A stretch of DNA of 64,000 nucleotides from Symbiopectobacterium purcellii (GCF_019797845.1 NZ_CP081864.1:1-64000), one strand, 5' to 3'. Positions 37,275-45,306 are shown, counted from the first letter of the stretch. Program-made: numbers and translations. Notes: generated from the sequence alone by a model not told the origin.

Positions 37275-37997
37275 ATGATAAATGTACTGATTGTTGATGA
37301 CGATGCCATGGTTGCAGAACTTAACCGTTCCTATCTGAGCCAGGTGCCCGGTTTCAACTGTTACGCAACGGTGCCAACCTTACAGCAGGCGCGAAATTTA
37401 CTGATGCAACCCGATTCCGAGATCGATCTGGTGCTGCTCGATATCTATATGCAGCAGGATAACGGGTTGGATCTGCTGCCGACCATTCGTGAGTTCAGCG
37501 AACAAACGGACGTGATTATCATCTCCTCCGCCAGTGATGTGTATACCATCAAGAAAGCACTGCATTACGGCGTAGTCGATTACCTGATCAAACCGTTCCA
37601 GTTCTCTCGCTTTGAGCAGGCGCTGACCGCCTACCGCGAAGAAGCGAATCTGCTGAAACATCGAGAATTTGTTGCCCAGTCGGATATTGATAGCCTGATT
37701 CGTCGCACCAGCGGCGGCGTGGCCGGCGAGCGTAAAAAACTGCCGAAAGGGCTGACCAGCCTGACGCTACGCACCGTCTGCGAATGGATTGAAGGCAACC
37801 AGGGGGCTGAGTTTTCCACGGAAATGCTGGCGAACGCGATTGGAATCTCTCGCGTATCTTGCCGTAAGTATCTGATATATATTGCTGATACTAATATTCT
37901 TGCCACCAATATCCTCTACGGATCGACCGGCCGCCCTGTCTACCTTTACCGCCTGCTGCCCGAGAAACAAGACGCACTGCGCCAGTATTGCGAGTAG
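37275..37997 (+). CDS. CitB/DcuR/DpiA-type response regulator
   Basis: A 240-residue regulator. The receiver domain has the acidic pair DDD at 8-10, phospho-acceptor Asp in LVLLDIYM near 55, Ser/Thr switch in IISSAS and Lys in LIKPF. The C-terminal HTH domain (STEMLANAIGISRVSCRKYLIYI) ends NILYGSTGRPVYLYRLLPEKQDALRQYCE. It should activate carboxylate transport genes such as the adjacent DASS gene or citS. A degraded copy of its last 31 codons occurs at 41178-41270. Confidence 0.93.
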   Translation: MINVLIVDDDAMVAELNRSYLSQVPGFNCYATVPTLQQARNLLMQPDSEIDLVLLDIYMQQDNGLDLLPTIREFSEQTDVIIISSASDVYTIKKALHYGVVDYLIKPFQFSRFEQALTAYREEANLLKHREFVAQSDIDSLIRRTSGGVAGERKKLPKGLTSLTLRTVCEWIEGNQGAEFSTEMLANAIGISRVSCRKYLIYIADTNILATNILYGSTGRPVYLYRLLPEKQDALRQYCE

Positions 37998-38014
37998 TAT
38001 GCTGCTTATCTCCT

Positions 38015-38040
38015 CGCGCTATCGTGTAGACGATAGCGCG
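38015..38040. other. Hairpin after the response-regulator gene
   Basis: Perfect 11-base arms CGCGCTATCGT / ACGATAGCGCG with a four-base loop and no T-run, 18 bases after the stop. Likely transcript 3' end or stabiliser; it also marks the sharp drop in GC content that starts the AT-rich island. Confidence 0.6.
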
Positions 38041-38215
38041 ATGTTGTAACCATCCTGTTCTTTCTATTTTATCCGCGCATTATCATCGGTTTGGTATTGG
38101 CATCTCCACACAGCATTGTCCTCTTTTTATATTTCAATCAAGGCTCAATAAAGAAGTATTTTCTATAAATAAATAATCACTGATGATGCTAAGTTTACTC
38201 GGCAGTTGCTAAAGT

Positions 38216-38234
38216 TGATTCGTTTTCAGAATCA
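38216..38234. promoter_or_regulatory. Inverted repeat upstream of the VUT gene
   Basis: TGATTC-gttttca-GAATCA, perfect six-base arms, 67 bases before the VUT start. Candidate operator; the binding protein is unknown. Confidence 0.35.
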
Positions 38235-38300
38235 GGCTTCTGCAGCGACTGTCCGTTAGCCAGAGATAGCGTAAGAAAATATAATAGTAGAGGAGTATGG

Positions 38301-38993
38301 ATGCGCTCTGACCTCAAACTGTATGGTCTATTTGTTGGTTTAAATGTGACCATAATGGTAACTTGCGATACGCTTGTATATAAAGTTTATGAAATAGCTG
38401 ATTTTAAAATAACAGCGAGCGGTATTGTTTTTTCATTTTGCTTTTTGTTTTCAACGCTGCTGACTGAGGTTTATGGATACAGACTGGCTGTCCGCTCTAT
38501 ATGGATCATGGTTTTTTGTCAGTCTTTATATGTTATTTTATTAAATATAAATGCATTAATTCAAATTAATAACAATGATATCTCAAAACACTATTACGGG
38601 CTTTATTATGATTTTTGGCGCGTAATGATCGGGTCGTGGCTTTCAGTCCCGATTTCTTATTTTATAAACGGCTTCATTATCTCTAAAATGAAGGTGATAT
38701 TCTCCGGTCAATGGTTTTTTGTCCGTTATGTTCTCGGTTCAATGTGCACTCAAGCTGCATTATTGCTGACATCTTATCCTATTAGTCTCTCGGGCAAGTA
38801 TTCTTTTGATGAGTTGGTGAATATAATATCTACCACATGGAGTTATAAAGTTGTTATATCTATTTTGTTATTGCCTTTGGCAATATATTTGGTAGGGTTG
38901 GTGAAGAGAGTAGAAAAAATAAATCATTTCGATTTTAAAACATCGTATAACCCATTTAATGTTTATGGTGCTAAAAAAGATAAGGAAAATTAA
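38301..38993 (+). CDS. VUT-family (YhhQ-like) integral membrane protein
   Basis: A 230-residue protein with about six transmembrane helices. The VUT family signature is visible in LLTEVYGYRLAVRSIW near residue 53, GSWLSVPISYFINGFIISKMK near 112 and RYVLGSMCTQAALLL near 145. Characterised relatives take up queuosine precursors. This copy is unusually AT-rich and Asn/Tyr/Ile-rich and has a divergent C-terminal tail (YNPFNVYGAKKDKEN). AGAGGAG precedes the ATG by five bases. It is followed with no gap by the metallophosphoesterase. Substrate unknown. Confidence 0.78.
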   Translation: MRSDLKLYGLFVGLNVTIMVTCDTLVYKVYEIADFKITASGIVFSFCFLFSTLLTEVYGYRLAVRSIWIMVFCQSLYVILLNINALIQINNNDISKHYYGLYYDFWRVMIGSWLSVPISYFINGFIISKMKVIFSGQWFFVRYVLGSMCTQAALLLTSYPISLSGKYSFDELVNIISTTWSYKVVISILLLPLAIYLVGLVKRVEKINHFDFKTSYNPFNVYGAKKDKEN

Positions 38994-39728
38994 ATGCGAG
39001 TTTTACATATCACTGATACACACCTTTTTTCAGATAAAAATAGCGTGCAGGCAAAAATTCATTATAAAAATTTTATAAATGCTATCAGCTATTTTAATGA
39101 AAATAGAAAAATATTTAATGTTGATCGTATCATTGTTACCGGTGATATTTCTCATGATGGCGGCTCATTAAGCTATGAACTGTTTTTTAAAAATATGGAC
39201 AGGCTGAGTCTTCCTTATGCTGTTTTGCCCGGCAACCACGATGATATAGCACGTTTAGAGGCTGCAATGAAAGCCGCCAAGCATGCAGTAACTGTTGAGC
39301 AGCTATCTACTGCATCATGGGCCTTATTTGGTTTAAGCAGTGTTGTACCGGGCGAAGACTATGGGGTAATAAGAGAAGAGACATTGTATAAGCTGCGGGA
39401 GGATTTAGCAGGCACGGCATGTGAGAATATTGCAATTTTCTTACACCACCATCTGCTTCCTGTTGGTACGCCATTAGTTGATGTCTGTAAACTGGTGAAT
39501 GCCGATGACTTGCTAAGTATTTGTCATGATAGCCCAGTAAAATTTATTGGTACGGGTCATGCTCATACCTTGTTTCAGCGTAAGGTAGATAACATTCTGA
39601 TATCTGTTTCTCCTGCGCTGTGCTCTCAGTGGGAAAATGGGGCATCCACTGTGAGTATTGTGACTAATTCTGGTTTCAGCATTATCTCTTTTGATGAAAA
39701 TCTATTTATAGAAACACATTTTATTTAA
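38994..39728 (+). CDS. Calcineurin-like metallophosphoesterase (CpdA/Icc-type fold)
   Basis: A 244-residue two-metal phosphoesterase. The five motif blocks are visible: DTH at 8-10, GDISHDGG near 49, GNHDD near 80, HHH near 149 and GHAH near 185. The layout is that of the class III cyclic-nucleotide phosphodiesterase CpdA, although other substrates are possible. The ATG follows the VUT stop codon directly, so the two are co-translated. Its end overlaps the convergent gene by eight bases. The VUT-phosphoesterase pairing suggests nucleotide- or nucleobase-related chemistry; this is inference. Confidence 0.85.
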   Translation: MRVLHITDTHLFSDKNSVQAKIHYKNFINAISYFNENRKIFNVDRIIVTGDISHDGGSLSYELFFKNMDRLSLPYAVLPGNHDDIARLEAAMKAAKHAVTVEQLSTASWALFGLSSVVPGEDYGVIREETLYKLREDLAGTACENIAIFLHHHLLPVGTPLVDVCKLVNADDLLSICHDSPVKFIGTGHAHTLFQRKVDNILISVSPALCSQWENGASTVSIVTNSGFSIISFDENLFIETHFI

Positions 39729-40218
39729 TGATCGTTAACGTGGGTTTACCTCCTTCTTTTTTTGATAAACTTGGCGTGGAAAGATATTCAGCGATCTCTC
39801 TGCCTTTTTTAAATCCGGTATGATAGGCTATTCTTGACGCATCCATGACGTCTGTACAGTTTACAATTTCACGATCTTTGATAAATTCTTGACCAGTAAT
39901 AGTGATTTTTTTTCCTTTGCTGGTTAAAGTCCATATATCCATTCTACCTTCTTTGCTAATATAAAATTTATCGCTATTTATTTTTCTAATTGCTTCAATC
40001 TCAGCGATAAGCGCTATATCTCTTGGGTTTACCTGTCGTAGGAAATCACCGTCTTTGAGTTGCGCCCAACTCTTTTTTACAAAAGTATGAGTGCCATACT
40101 CTTTAAAAACCCAGTTTATTTCAGTTGTATAGTCAACTGTTCTATCAAGTGTATAAATGAAGGCCGGAGAGAAAACATGTTTTATTTTTTTTATTATAAA
40201 TAATAAATAAGATTCCAT
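39721..40218 (-). CDS. Unrecognised 165-residue protein
   Basis: No family recognised. The N-terminus is weakly hydrophobic (MESYLLFIIKKIKHVF), the rest soluble with a Lys-rich C-terminus ending KEGGKPTLTIIK. No signal peptide or catalytic motif is seen. Its ATG directly adjoins the stop of the XRE/S24-like regulator, so the two are one transcription unit. It converges on the metallophosphoesterase with an eight-base overlap. AT-rich like the rest of the island. Confidence 0.65.
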   Translation of the reverse strand: MESYLLFIIKKIKHVFSPAFIYTLDRTVDYTTEINWVFKEYGTHTFVKKSWAQLKDGDFLRQVNPRDIALIAEIEAIRKINSDKFYISKEGRMDIWTLTSKGKKITITGQEFIKDREIVNCTDVMDASRIAYHTGFKKGREIAEYLSTPSLSKKEGGKPTLTIIK

Positions 40219-40872
40219 TTATTTCAACCTGTTTATTTTGTTAAGCAATACGCCGATGATGACATATTCGGTACATTCAGTAATGTTAATCTCTGACTCT
40301 AGAGAAATATTGCTGAACTGAAACCCATTAACACCCAAAAAAACGCGGCGAAAGCATATGGGATATTCTTTGATTTTTACTAATGCGATATCGCCATCAC
40401 AAACATTTTCATTAGCTGAGACAATGCAGATGGTTCCTCTTTCAAACTCTGGTGATAGCGCGTTGTTTGATATTTCTATGCAAAATAAGGAATCATCTTG
40501 TAGGTTATCAACTTCTGTTGAGTAAGTTTTTGTCGCAAAGAAGGTCTTGGCGAGATAGCCATCTATTTCATCATATCTTATCAAAGGTAAGGATTTTACT
40601 TTTCCATGAGCGCTAGATTCTTCTGAAAGATTGTTGTCGGTTAAATCCCCTATGCTTACTTGAAAGAAATCGGCTATTGACGACAGTGTCATAATTGTTG
40701 GGTTGCCATGCCCCTTCTTGAGATTGTTAATGGTCGCAACGCCAACGCTGGTTCGATCGCTGATTGATTGCGTATCTGTATTTTTTAATGACATCAAGTA
40801 GTTTAAGTTTTTACTAATTTTTTTCAGATGGTTATCTATTTCTTCTTCAGCAAGATCATTTTTTGATTGCAT
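40219..40872 (-). CDS. XRE-family regulator with degenerate S24 (LexA-like) domain
   Basis: A 217-residue regulator. The HTH lies at about residues 35-78 (SISDRTSVGVATINNLKKGHGNPTIMTLSSIADFF). The C-terminal half has the S24/LexA fold pattern (LSPEFERGTICIVSANENVCDGDIALVKI), but the position of the catalytic Ser reads NNALSPEF instead of the family D-S-M-x-P, and the Lys position reads CFRRVF instead of VKR. By this reading both catalytic residues are lost, so it should not self-cleave and may instead sense a ligand or partner. Confidence 0.78.
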   Translation of the reverse strand: MQSKNDLAEEEIDNHLKKISKNLNYLMSLKNTDTQSISDRTSVGVATINNLKKGHGNPTIMTLSSIADFFQVSIGDLTDNNLSEESSAHGKVKSLPLIRYDEIDGYLAKTFFATKTYSTEVDNLQDDSLFCIEISNNALSPEFERGTICIVSANENVCDGDIALVKIKEYPICFRRVFLGVNGFQFSNISLESEINITECTEYVIIGVLLNKINRLK

Positions 40873-40957
40873 TATATTACCTGTTTTCTACATTATAATG
40901 TTAGCGTTGATGATATATTATGTAAGAGGGTGTTATCATAGCATCATCGTTTATTAT

Positions 40958-40974
40958 AACTAGGTTTGCTAGTT
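40958..40974. promoter_or_regulatory. Inverted repeat upstream of the XRE/S24-like gene
   Basis: AACTAG-GTTTG-CTAGTT, perfect six-base arms, 86 bases before the regulator start. Candidate autoregulatory operator. Confidence 0.45.
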
Positions 40975-41177
40975 GAATGACACCTGATTTTTGGTATTCA
41001 GCACCAGGGATTTTTTTTTTGAAAAACACCTTATGATGACAGTTAAATAGGTGTAAATATAATATTTTAGACAGATGAAATGAAACGCTTTGCTATTTAG
41101 TTTTTGTGTGTGCGAATTAATCGCTTTCTTATGTGTGAAAGCGTCTTTGGGATAATGTGAGGTGATTTTTTTCAACC

Positions 41178-41270
41178 ATGAATATTCTTTGCGGTGCTAG
41201 TGGTCAGCGAGGTTCTCTCTATCATCTGCTACTGGAGAAACAAGATGCGCTACGCCAGTATTGCGAGTGA
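41178..41270 (+). pseudogene. C-terminal remnant of a second CitB/DcuR-type response regulator
   Basis: Thirty codons plus stop read MNILCGASGQRGSLYHLLL and EKQDALRQYCE, aligning with NILYGSTGRPVYLYRLLPEKQDALRQYCE at the end of the intact regulator (37275-37997). No earlier part of the gene is found in the 300 bases upstream. It lies at the far edge of the AT-rich island and just before the citS region. This is either the stump of a citS-linked paralogue or a duplicated end created when the island arrived. Confidence 0.82.
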
Positions 41271-41300
41271 CCAGTACGTTCATGTGAAATAAGGAAGACC

Positions 41301-41327
41301 ACGACACGCTGAACTATCCCCACCGTG
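41301..41327. other. Hairpin after the regulator remnant
   Basis: CGACACG / CGTGTCG arms with a loop of about 15 bases, followed shortly by GTTTTAT. Plausible old terminator of the lost regulator gene and of the VOC gene on the other strand. Confidence 0.4.
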
Positions 41328-41363
41328 TCGCGGCTCTGTTTTATATTACCTTGGGTTCAACGA

Positions 41364-41747
41364 TTATGCCTCCTCTTCAAGAAAACAGACTCTGAGGCGG
41401 TGTCCATCAGGATCGAGAACGGCAAACGAATAACCAAAGTCGAGCTTGGCTGGTTTTTGGATAACGGCGACTTGATGCTGTGTCCCCCAGGTTTGATAAA
41501 GCGCATCAACCTCTGGTTTATTCTGCACCGTAAACACAATCTCACCCGAAGGTATGTTGGCAATCTGGTTGACGCCAGGTTCTACGGTGTAGCATGACCA
41601 TAGACCGAGCTTAAAGCCATTTTCAAACACAAATAGCGCAAAGGTAGGGCTTTTTTCTACGGGTTTGATGCCAAATAGCCCGGTGTAGACATCGGCACTT
41701 TTTATTACGTTACTGACATAGAGAATTGAAATATCGGCGGATAGCAT
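41364..41747 (-). CDS. VOC-family (glyoxalase/bleomycin-resistance-like) protein
   Basis: A 127-residue vicinal-oxygen-chelate protein made of two beta-alpha-beta-beta-beta modules: ISILYVSNVIKSADVYTGLFG at the start and AKLDFGYSFAVLDPDGHRLRVC at the end. Similar single-domain VOC proteins include PhnB-like and small-molecule-binding resistance proteins. The metal-ligand positions are not all obvious. AGGAG precedes the ATG. Function unknown. Confidence 0.82.
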   Translation of the reverse strand: MLSADISILYVSNVIKSADVYTGLFGIKPVEKSPTFALFVFENGFKLGLWSCYTVEPGVNQIANIPSGEIVFTVQNKPEVDALYQTWGTQHQVAVIQKPAKLDFGYSFAVLDPDGHRLRVCFLEEEA

Positions 41748-41812
41748 GGCGATCTCCTGAGTAGTAGACCGCCATGCTAATCAGGCGCAGTGACAGTTTT
41801 TGTCAGCAGTCT

Positions 41813-41907
41813 GTGCCCGTCATACTTCACGTTGCAGGTGCGTGGGTTGCGCTCGTTATTCGACCCATCCCTGGGCTTCATCTCTATCGAGGCCGCCGCA
41901 CGCGGGA
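41813..41907 (+). repeat. Partial ERIC repeat with the shared left insertion
   Basis: Left arm (GCCCGTCATACTTCACGTTGCAGGTGCG) plus an insert related to that in the 33481 copy (CCCATCC...GAGGCCGCCGCA...). The core and right arm are missing; the fragment abuts the 3' end of citS at 41913. Confidence 0.7.
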
Positions 41908-41912
41908 TTTCC

Positions 41913-43307
41913 TTACAACAACCAGCCCATCAGCAGCGTCGCACCGATCACGGTAGAGGCACCACCGATGCGCGTTGCGATTTGTGCAAACGGCATCAGC
42001 GACATGCGGTTGGACGCCGAAAGAATGGCGACGTCTCCGGTGCCACCCAGGCCGCTGTGGCAGGTGGTGACGATGGAGGCTTCAATCGGATACATGTTCA
42101 GACGCGGTGCAATCAAAAAGCTGACCAGCGCCATAGAAAGTACGACTGAGCCGCATACGATAACGTAGCCAACGTAGCCAACGTAGCCAACGTAGCCAAC
42201 GTAGCCAACGTAGCCAACGGAGAACACGGCAACCACGCTTTCCAGCGGAATATAGAGCATTCCCAAGCCAATCATCAACGGCCAGACCAGTGAACTGGAG
42301 ACGAATTTATAGACGCTGTGTGCGCCGGTTTCCATGCTAGCGGGAATAACGCGGCTGTATTTGCAGAACACGGCAATCAGGATCATCAGTACCGGGCCTG
42401 GAATGTGTACCAGCTGCTCAAACAGGCCACCGACGATAAAGAAGGCGCAAATCATCAGCAGGCCACCACCCATCAGATGGAAATCCACCGGTTTTGGTGT
42501 GTCGTTTACCGTGAACAGGTTCTGCTCTTCGTCACTGCGTACCAGACGCCCTTCGCCGTTTAGATCCTTACGGCGCATACCGAGACGAGATAGGATGCCC
42601 GCGCAGAAAATGGCGAAGATATTGCCCACCACCGCCGCGGGGGCCAGTTGCGCCACATAGACATCCGGTGCCTGACCCAACAGTGCGGAATAAGCCAATG
42701 ACAACGGTAAAATGCCTTCACCAATACCGCCGCCAATAATGGGTACGATGATAAAGAAGAAGGTGTGATACAGGCTGTAGCCGCACAGTTTACCGACCAG
42801 CAGGCCCGTTACCACCGCGGTGGCGGTACCGATGACCAGCGGCACAAACATACGCACCATCCCTTGAATCAGGATCTTGCGGTTCATGCCTAAAATACTG
42901 CCGACCACCAGGCATGCGATGACGAAGTAGAGAAAGTTTGCTTCCTTCATCAGCAGGTGCACGGTCTTCATGGTGTTGTCGTTAAACAGGTGAAAGTAGA
43001 CCAGAATAGAGGGCACCATCAAACACAGGATTGCCGGGCCGCCGACATCTTTAAATACCGGAATAGTATGGCCAATATGCGCCAGCAAAAAAACCAGCGT
43101 CATAATAACGGCAAAGCCACCGATCATATTTTTCGGCAGATAGCCTTCGTACGCAGCAGCAAAAACTACAGCCGCGATAGCAATAAATAATGCAACGGGT
43201 ACTGCACCAATTTTAATTTTTAACAGTTGGGTGAAAAACGATAGTTGCGACGTTGAGTCGGCAGCGAGCGTGCTCTCGTAGAGGACATCGGTTTCAGTTC
43301 TTTTCAT
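41913..43307 (-). CDS. 2-hydroxycarboxylate (citrate/malate) transporter, CitS family
   Basis: Sodium-coupled symporter of 464 residues with about 11 transmembrane segments. The two inverted GGxG loops are visible: IIGGGIGEGILPLSLAYS near residue 185 and CHSGLGGTGDVAILSAS near 425, the latter with the Arg in APRLNMYPIEAS upstream. The ATG at 43307 with GGAG eight bases before is chosen. Uniquely, the segment after SVVAVFSV contains six tandem GYV triplets encoded by a 9-bp repeat, where one copy would be expected, adding 15 residues within or beside a helix. The frame stays open. Confidence 0.9.
   Translation of the reverse strand: MKRTETDVLYESTLAADSTSQLSFFTQLLKIKIGAVPVALFIAIAAVVFAAAYEGYLPKNMIGGFAVIMTLVFLLAHIGHTIPVFKDVGGPAILCLMVPSILVYFHLFNDNTMKTVHLLMKEANFLYFVIACLVVGSILGMNRKILIQGMVRMFVPLVIGTATAVVTGLLVGKLCGYSLYHTFFFIIVPIIGGGIGEGILPLSLAYSALLGQAPDVYVAQLAPAAVVGNIFAIFCAGILSRLGMRRKDLNGEGRLVRSDEEQNLFTVNDTPKPVDFHLMGGGLLMICAFFIVGGLFEQLVHIPGPVLMILIAVFCKYSRVIPASMETGAHSVYKFVSSSLVWPLMIGLGMLYIPLESVVAVFSVGYVGYVGYVGYVGYVGYVIVCGSVVLSMALVSFLIAPRLNMYPIEASIVTTCHSGLGGTGDVAILSASNRMSLMPFAQIATRIGGASTVIGATLLMGWLL
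42162..42219. repeat. 9-bp microsatellite inside citS
   Basis: Six exact tandem copies of AACGTAGCC (42162-42215) plus a partial copy. Read on the coding strand each unit gives Gly-Tyr-Val, so copy-number changes keep the frame. Confidence 0.97.
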
Positions 43308-43750
43308 TATGTTTACTCCGCGTAAACGGGTTATATATTTACGGGTTGTTTTTATTGTTAGAAAGCTAAGTGTTTTACTATCAAAGAGTAAGGTGGTGCT
43401 TAAGATGAATAGTTGAGTCAGTAGATATATTATCTCTGAGTAACCTGTCATGATTAAATGTTAAATATAATAAAACATCCATGAGCAAATGAAGTAATTG
43501 TGAGGCTTGCGACAACTCTTTTTTAAATAAGTTATCTCAAATTAATGTAATTAAATTTATTTTTTATTCTCAAGGGCGTTTTTCATGAGAAACAAAATTA
43601 ATTATTAAATTATTCTATCGGTAATATAATTAAAGAATGAGATTTAAAATTAAAAAAATACGCTTTGTGTGGTTATTTTGTCATTATTTGACGCTTCTCG
43701 GCTGACGGTTACCTGGGATTCATTGTGAGAAGTTTTTTCATGTAGCGTAA
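43308..43750. other. AT-rich citS upstream region
   Basis: About 440 bases, very AT-rich, with no ORF of note. It presumably holds the citS promoter. It is cut off from the sequence beyond 44604 by the IS element. Confidence 0.45.
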
Positions 43751-43754
43751 CTAG

Positions 43755-44599
43755 GGCCTGTTGACAATCATCGCCAAGAACCTGTTTTTTTGTAAAAGAA
43801 TCTGTTTACATTCTGTCTTTTTTGGAAAAGCAGAATGCCAAGATTGATGCTCAGTGATGACCAATACGAACGGATTAGCCCGTTTTTGCCGGGAAAGGAT
43901 TCGGAGCCGGGACGAACAGCAGCAGATAATCGGCTTTTTGTCGAAGCGGTTTTATGGATCGCCCGAACTGGAAGCCCATGGAGAGATTTACCACCCGATT
44001 TCGGACTCTGGAACAGTGTGTACAAACGCTTTGCCAGATGGTCACGGGCAGAAATATGGCATTCCGTTTTTGCTGAACTTGCGGGCGATGCCGATTTCGA
44101 GGAAATCTTCATCGACAGCACTATCGTACGGGTTCATCAGCATGCAGCGGGCGCTCCCAAAAAAACGGTGACCAGTCGATTGGTCGTTCTCGCGGGGGAT
44201 TGACAACCAAGATTCACGCTCTGGTTGATGGGCTGGGCATGCTTGCCCGTTTTAGTTTGACTGGTGGTCAAAAGAGCGACACCAGAGAAGCATTGCCTTT
44301 ACTTGGTGAATTGAAACCTTCAAGCTTGGCTGCAGACAAAGCCTACGATACGAATGTGATTCTACAATATCTGGAGTCGGTAGGCATTCAGGCTGTCATC
44401 CCCAGCAAAGAGAATCGCCGTGAGCAACGCCCACTGGACAAACATCTTTACGCTTCACGCAATTTGATCGAACGTTTCTTTTGCCGTATCAAGCAATTTC
44501 GACGCGTAGCTACACGCTTCGACAAACTCTCAAAACGCTTCGCATCATTCGTTGCGCTCGCTGCTGCATTCGTCTGGCTGTGTTAATTGTCAACAGCCC
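43755..44599 (+). mobile_element. IS5-family insertion sequence (IS427-like)
   Basis: An 845-bp element. The terminal inverted repeats are GGCCTGTTGACAAT and, reversed, GGGCTGTTGACAAT (13 of 14). It is flanked by CTAG on both sides (43751-43754 and 44600-44603), as expected for target duplication in this group. It carries two overlapping frames of one DDE transposase. Both ends and the catalytic residues appear intact, so it may be active. Confidence 0.9.
43835..44586 (+). CDS. IS5-family transposase, two frames joined by a frameshift
   Basis: DDE transposase in two parts. The first frame (43835-44203) gives MPRLMLSDDQYERISPFLPG through the first Asp in FIDSTIVRVHQH to AGAPKK. The second (up to 44586, no own start needed) continues GDQSIGRSRGGLTTKIHALVDG with the second Asp in LAADKAYDTN and Glu in RNLIERFFCRIKQFRR. 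The join falls on a run of seven A at 44159-44165, where a -1 slip links the frames. Programmed frameshifting at A-runs is usual for this IS group, so this is probably not a defect. Confidence 0.87.
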
Positions 44600-44625
44600 C
44601 TAGTTAGCGTCAGGCTAATGATGTC

Positions 44626-44641
44626 TGTGATTGTTATCACT
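44626..44641. promoter_or_regulatory. Predicted CRP-cAMP site
   Basis: TGTGA-TTGTTA-TCACT, one base from the symmetric consensus. It lies just outside the IS element. Before the insertion it would have been about 480 bases from citS; it is about 665 bases from dppA. Confidence 0.5.
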
Positions 44642-44804
44642 AATTCTTATGTTCTTTCGGAATTTTTACCTGACATTAACGTTTTTAACAAGCGTTGTTG
44701 CTCATTGATTCATCATTTGACATAAGATTTTTCATGTTTTTTTTGTGGTGATAATTTCTGTATTAACAAAAATTTAAAGATTATTATCTGGCAAGATGAT
44801 TGTA

Positions 44805-44838
44805 TTTTTTGATGTTTTTTGATGTTTTTTGATGTTTT
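44805..44838. repeat. 10-bp tandem repeat
   Basis: Three exact copies of TTTTTTGATG and a partial fourth in the AT-rich region between the IS and dppA. No gene is nearby within 400 bases. Confidence 0.9.
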
Positions 44839-45037
44839 ACAGATTGTATGCTATTGGTGAATAAGTGGCGATTTTGTAAATCCACACCCATTATATTGAC
44901 GTTAGGGTGATCTTTTGCCACATTGACGGGGTTGGAAGGGGGGACAACGGATTGTCAGGCTGATGCCGGGTTCGCAAACCTATCCGCAGGCCACTCTCAT
45001 ATACTGCCTCGTCGCCCTCCTTATTAAGTGAATTTAA

Positions 45038-45162
<125 letters not shown>

Positions 45163-45270
45163 GCCTTCGGGCAAAAAAGTACAGACCACAGCCACCACAT
45201 GACGCGCTGCGTCGATGCTGATGAGAACGGCCTCTTGTCGGCGGCGAGTAAAAATATCCTGGTCTGACTT

Positions 45271-45293
45271 TCATCAACACACAACATCCACAA
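45271..45293 (+). promoter_or_regulatory. CA-rich element before dppA, likely GcvB sRNA target
   Basis: The stretch TCATCAACACACAACATCCA lies just upstream of the GGAG site. GcvB represses dppA in enterobacteria by pairing its GU-rich R1 region to such CA-rich sequence. The gcvB gene itself is not in this window. Confidence 0.6.
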
Positions 45294-45306
45294 TGGAGTA
45301 CACGTA

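Noticed and set aside
40969..41175. 68-codon Lys/Ile-rich ORF on the minus strand
   Set aside because: AT-rich random ORF overlapping the inverted repeat at 40958-40974; no ribosome site.
42162..42219. CRISPR-like array
   Set aside because: The units are directly adjacent 9-mers with no spacers and lie inside citS.
43854..44171. 105-codon ORF overlapping the transposase
   Set aside because: Third-frame shadow of the IS transposase with no family features.
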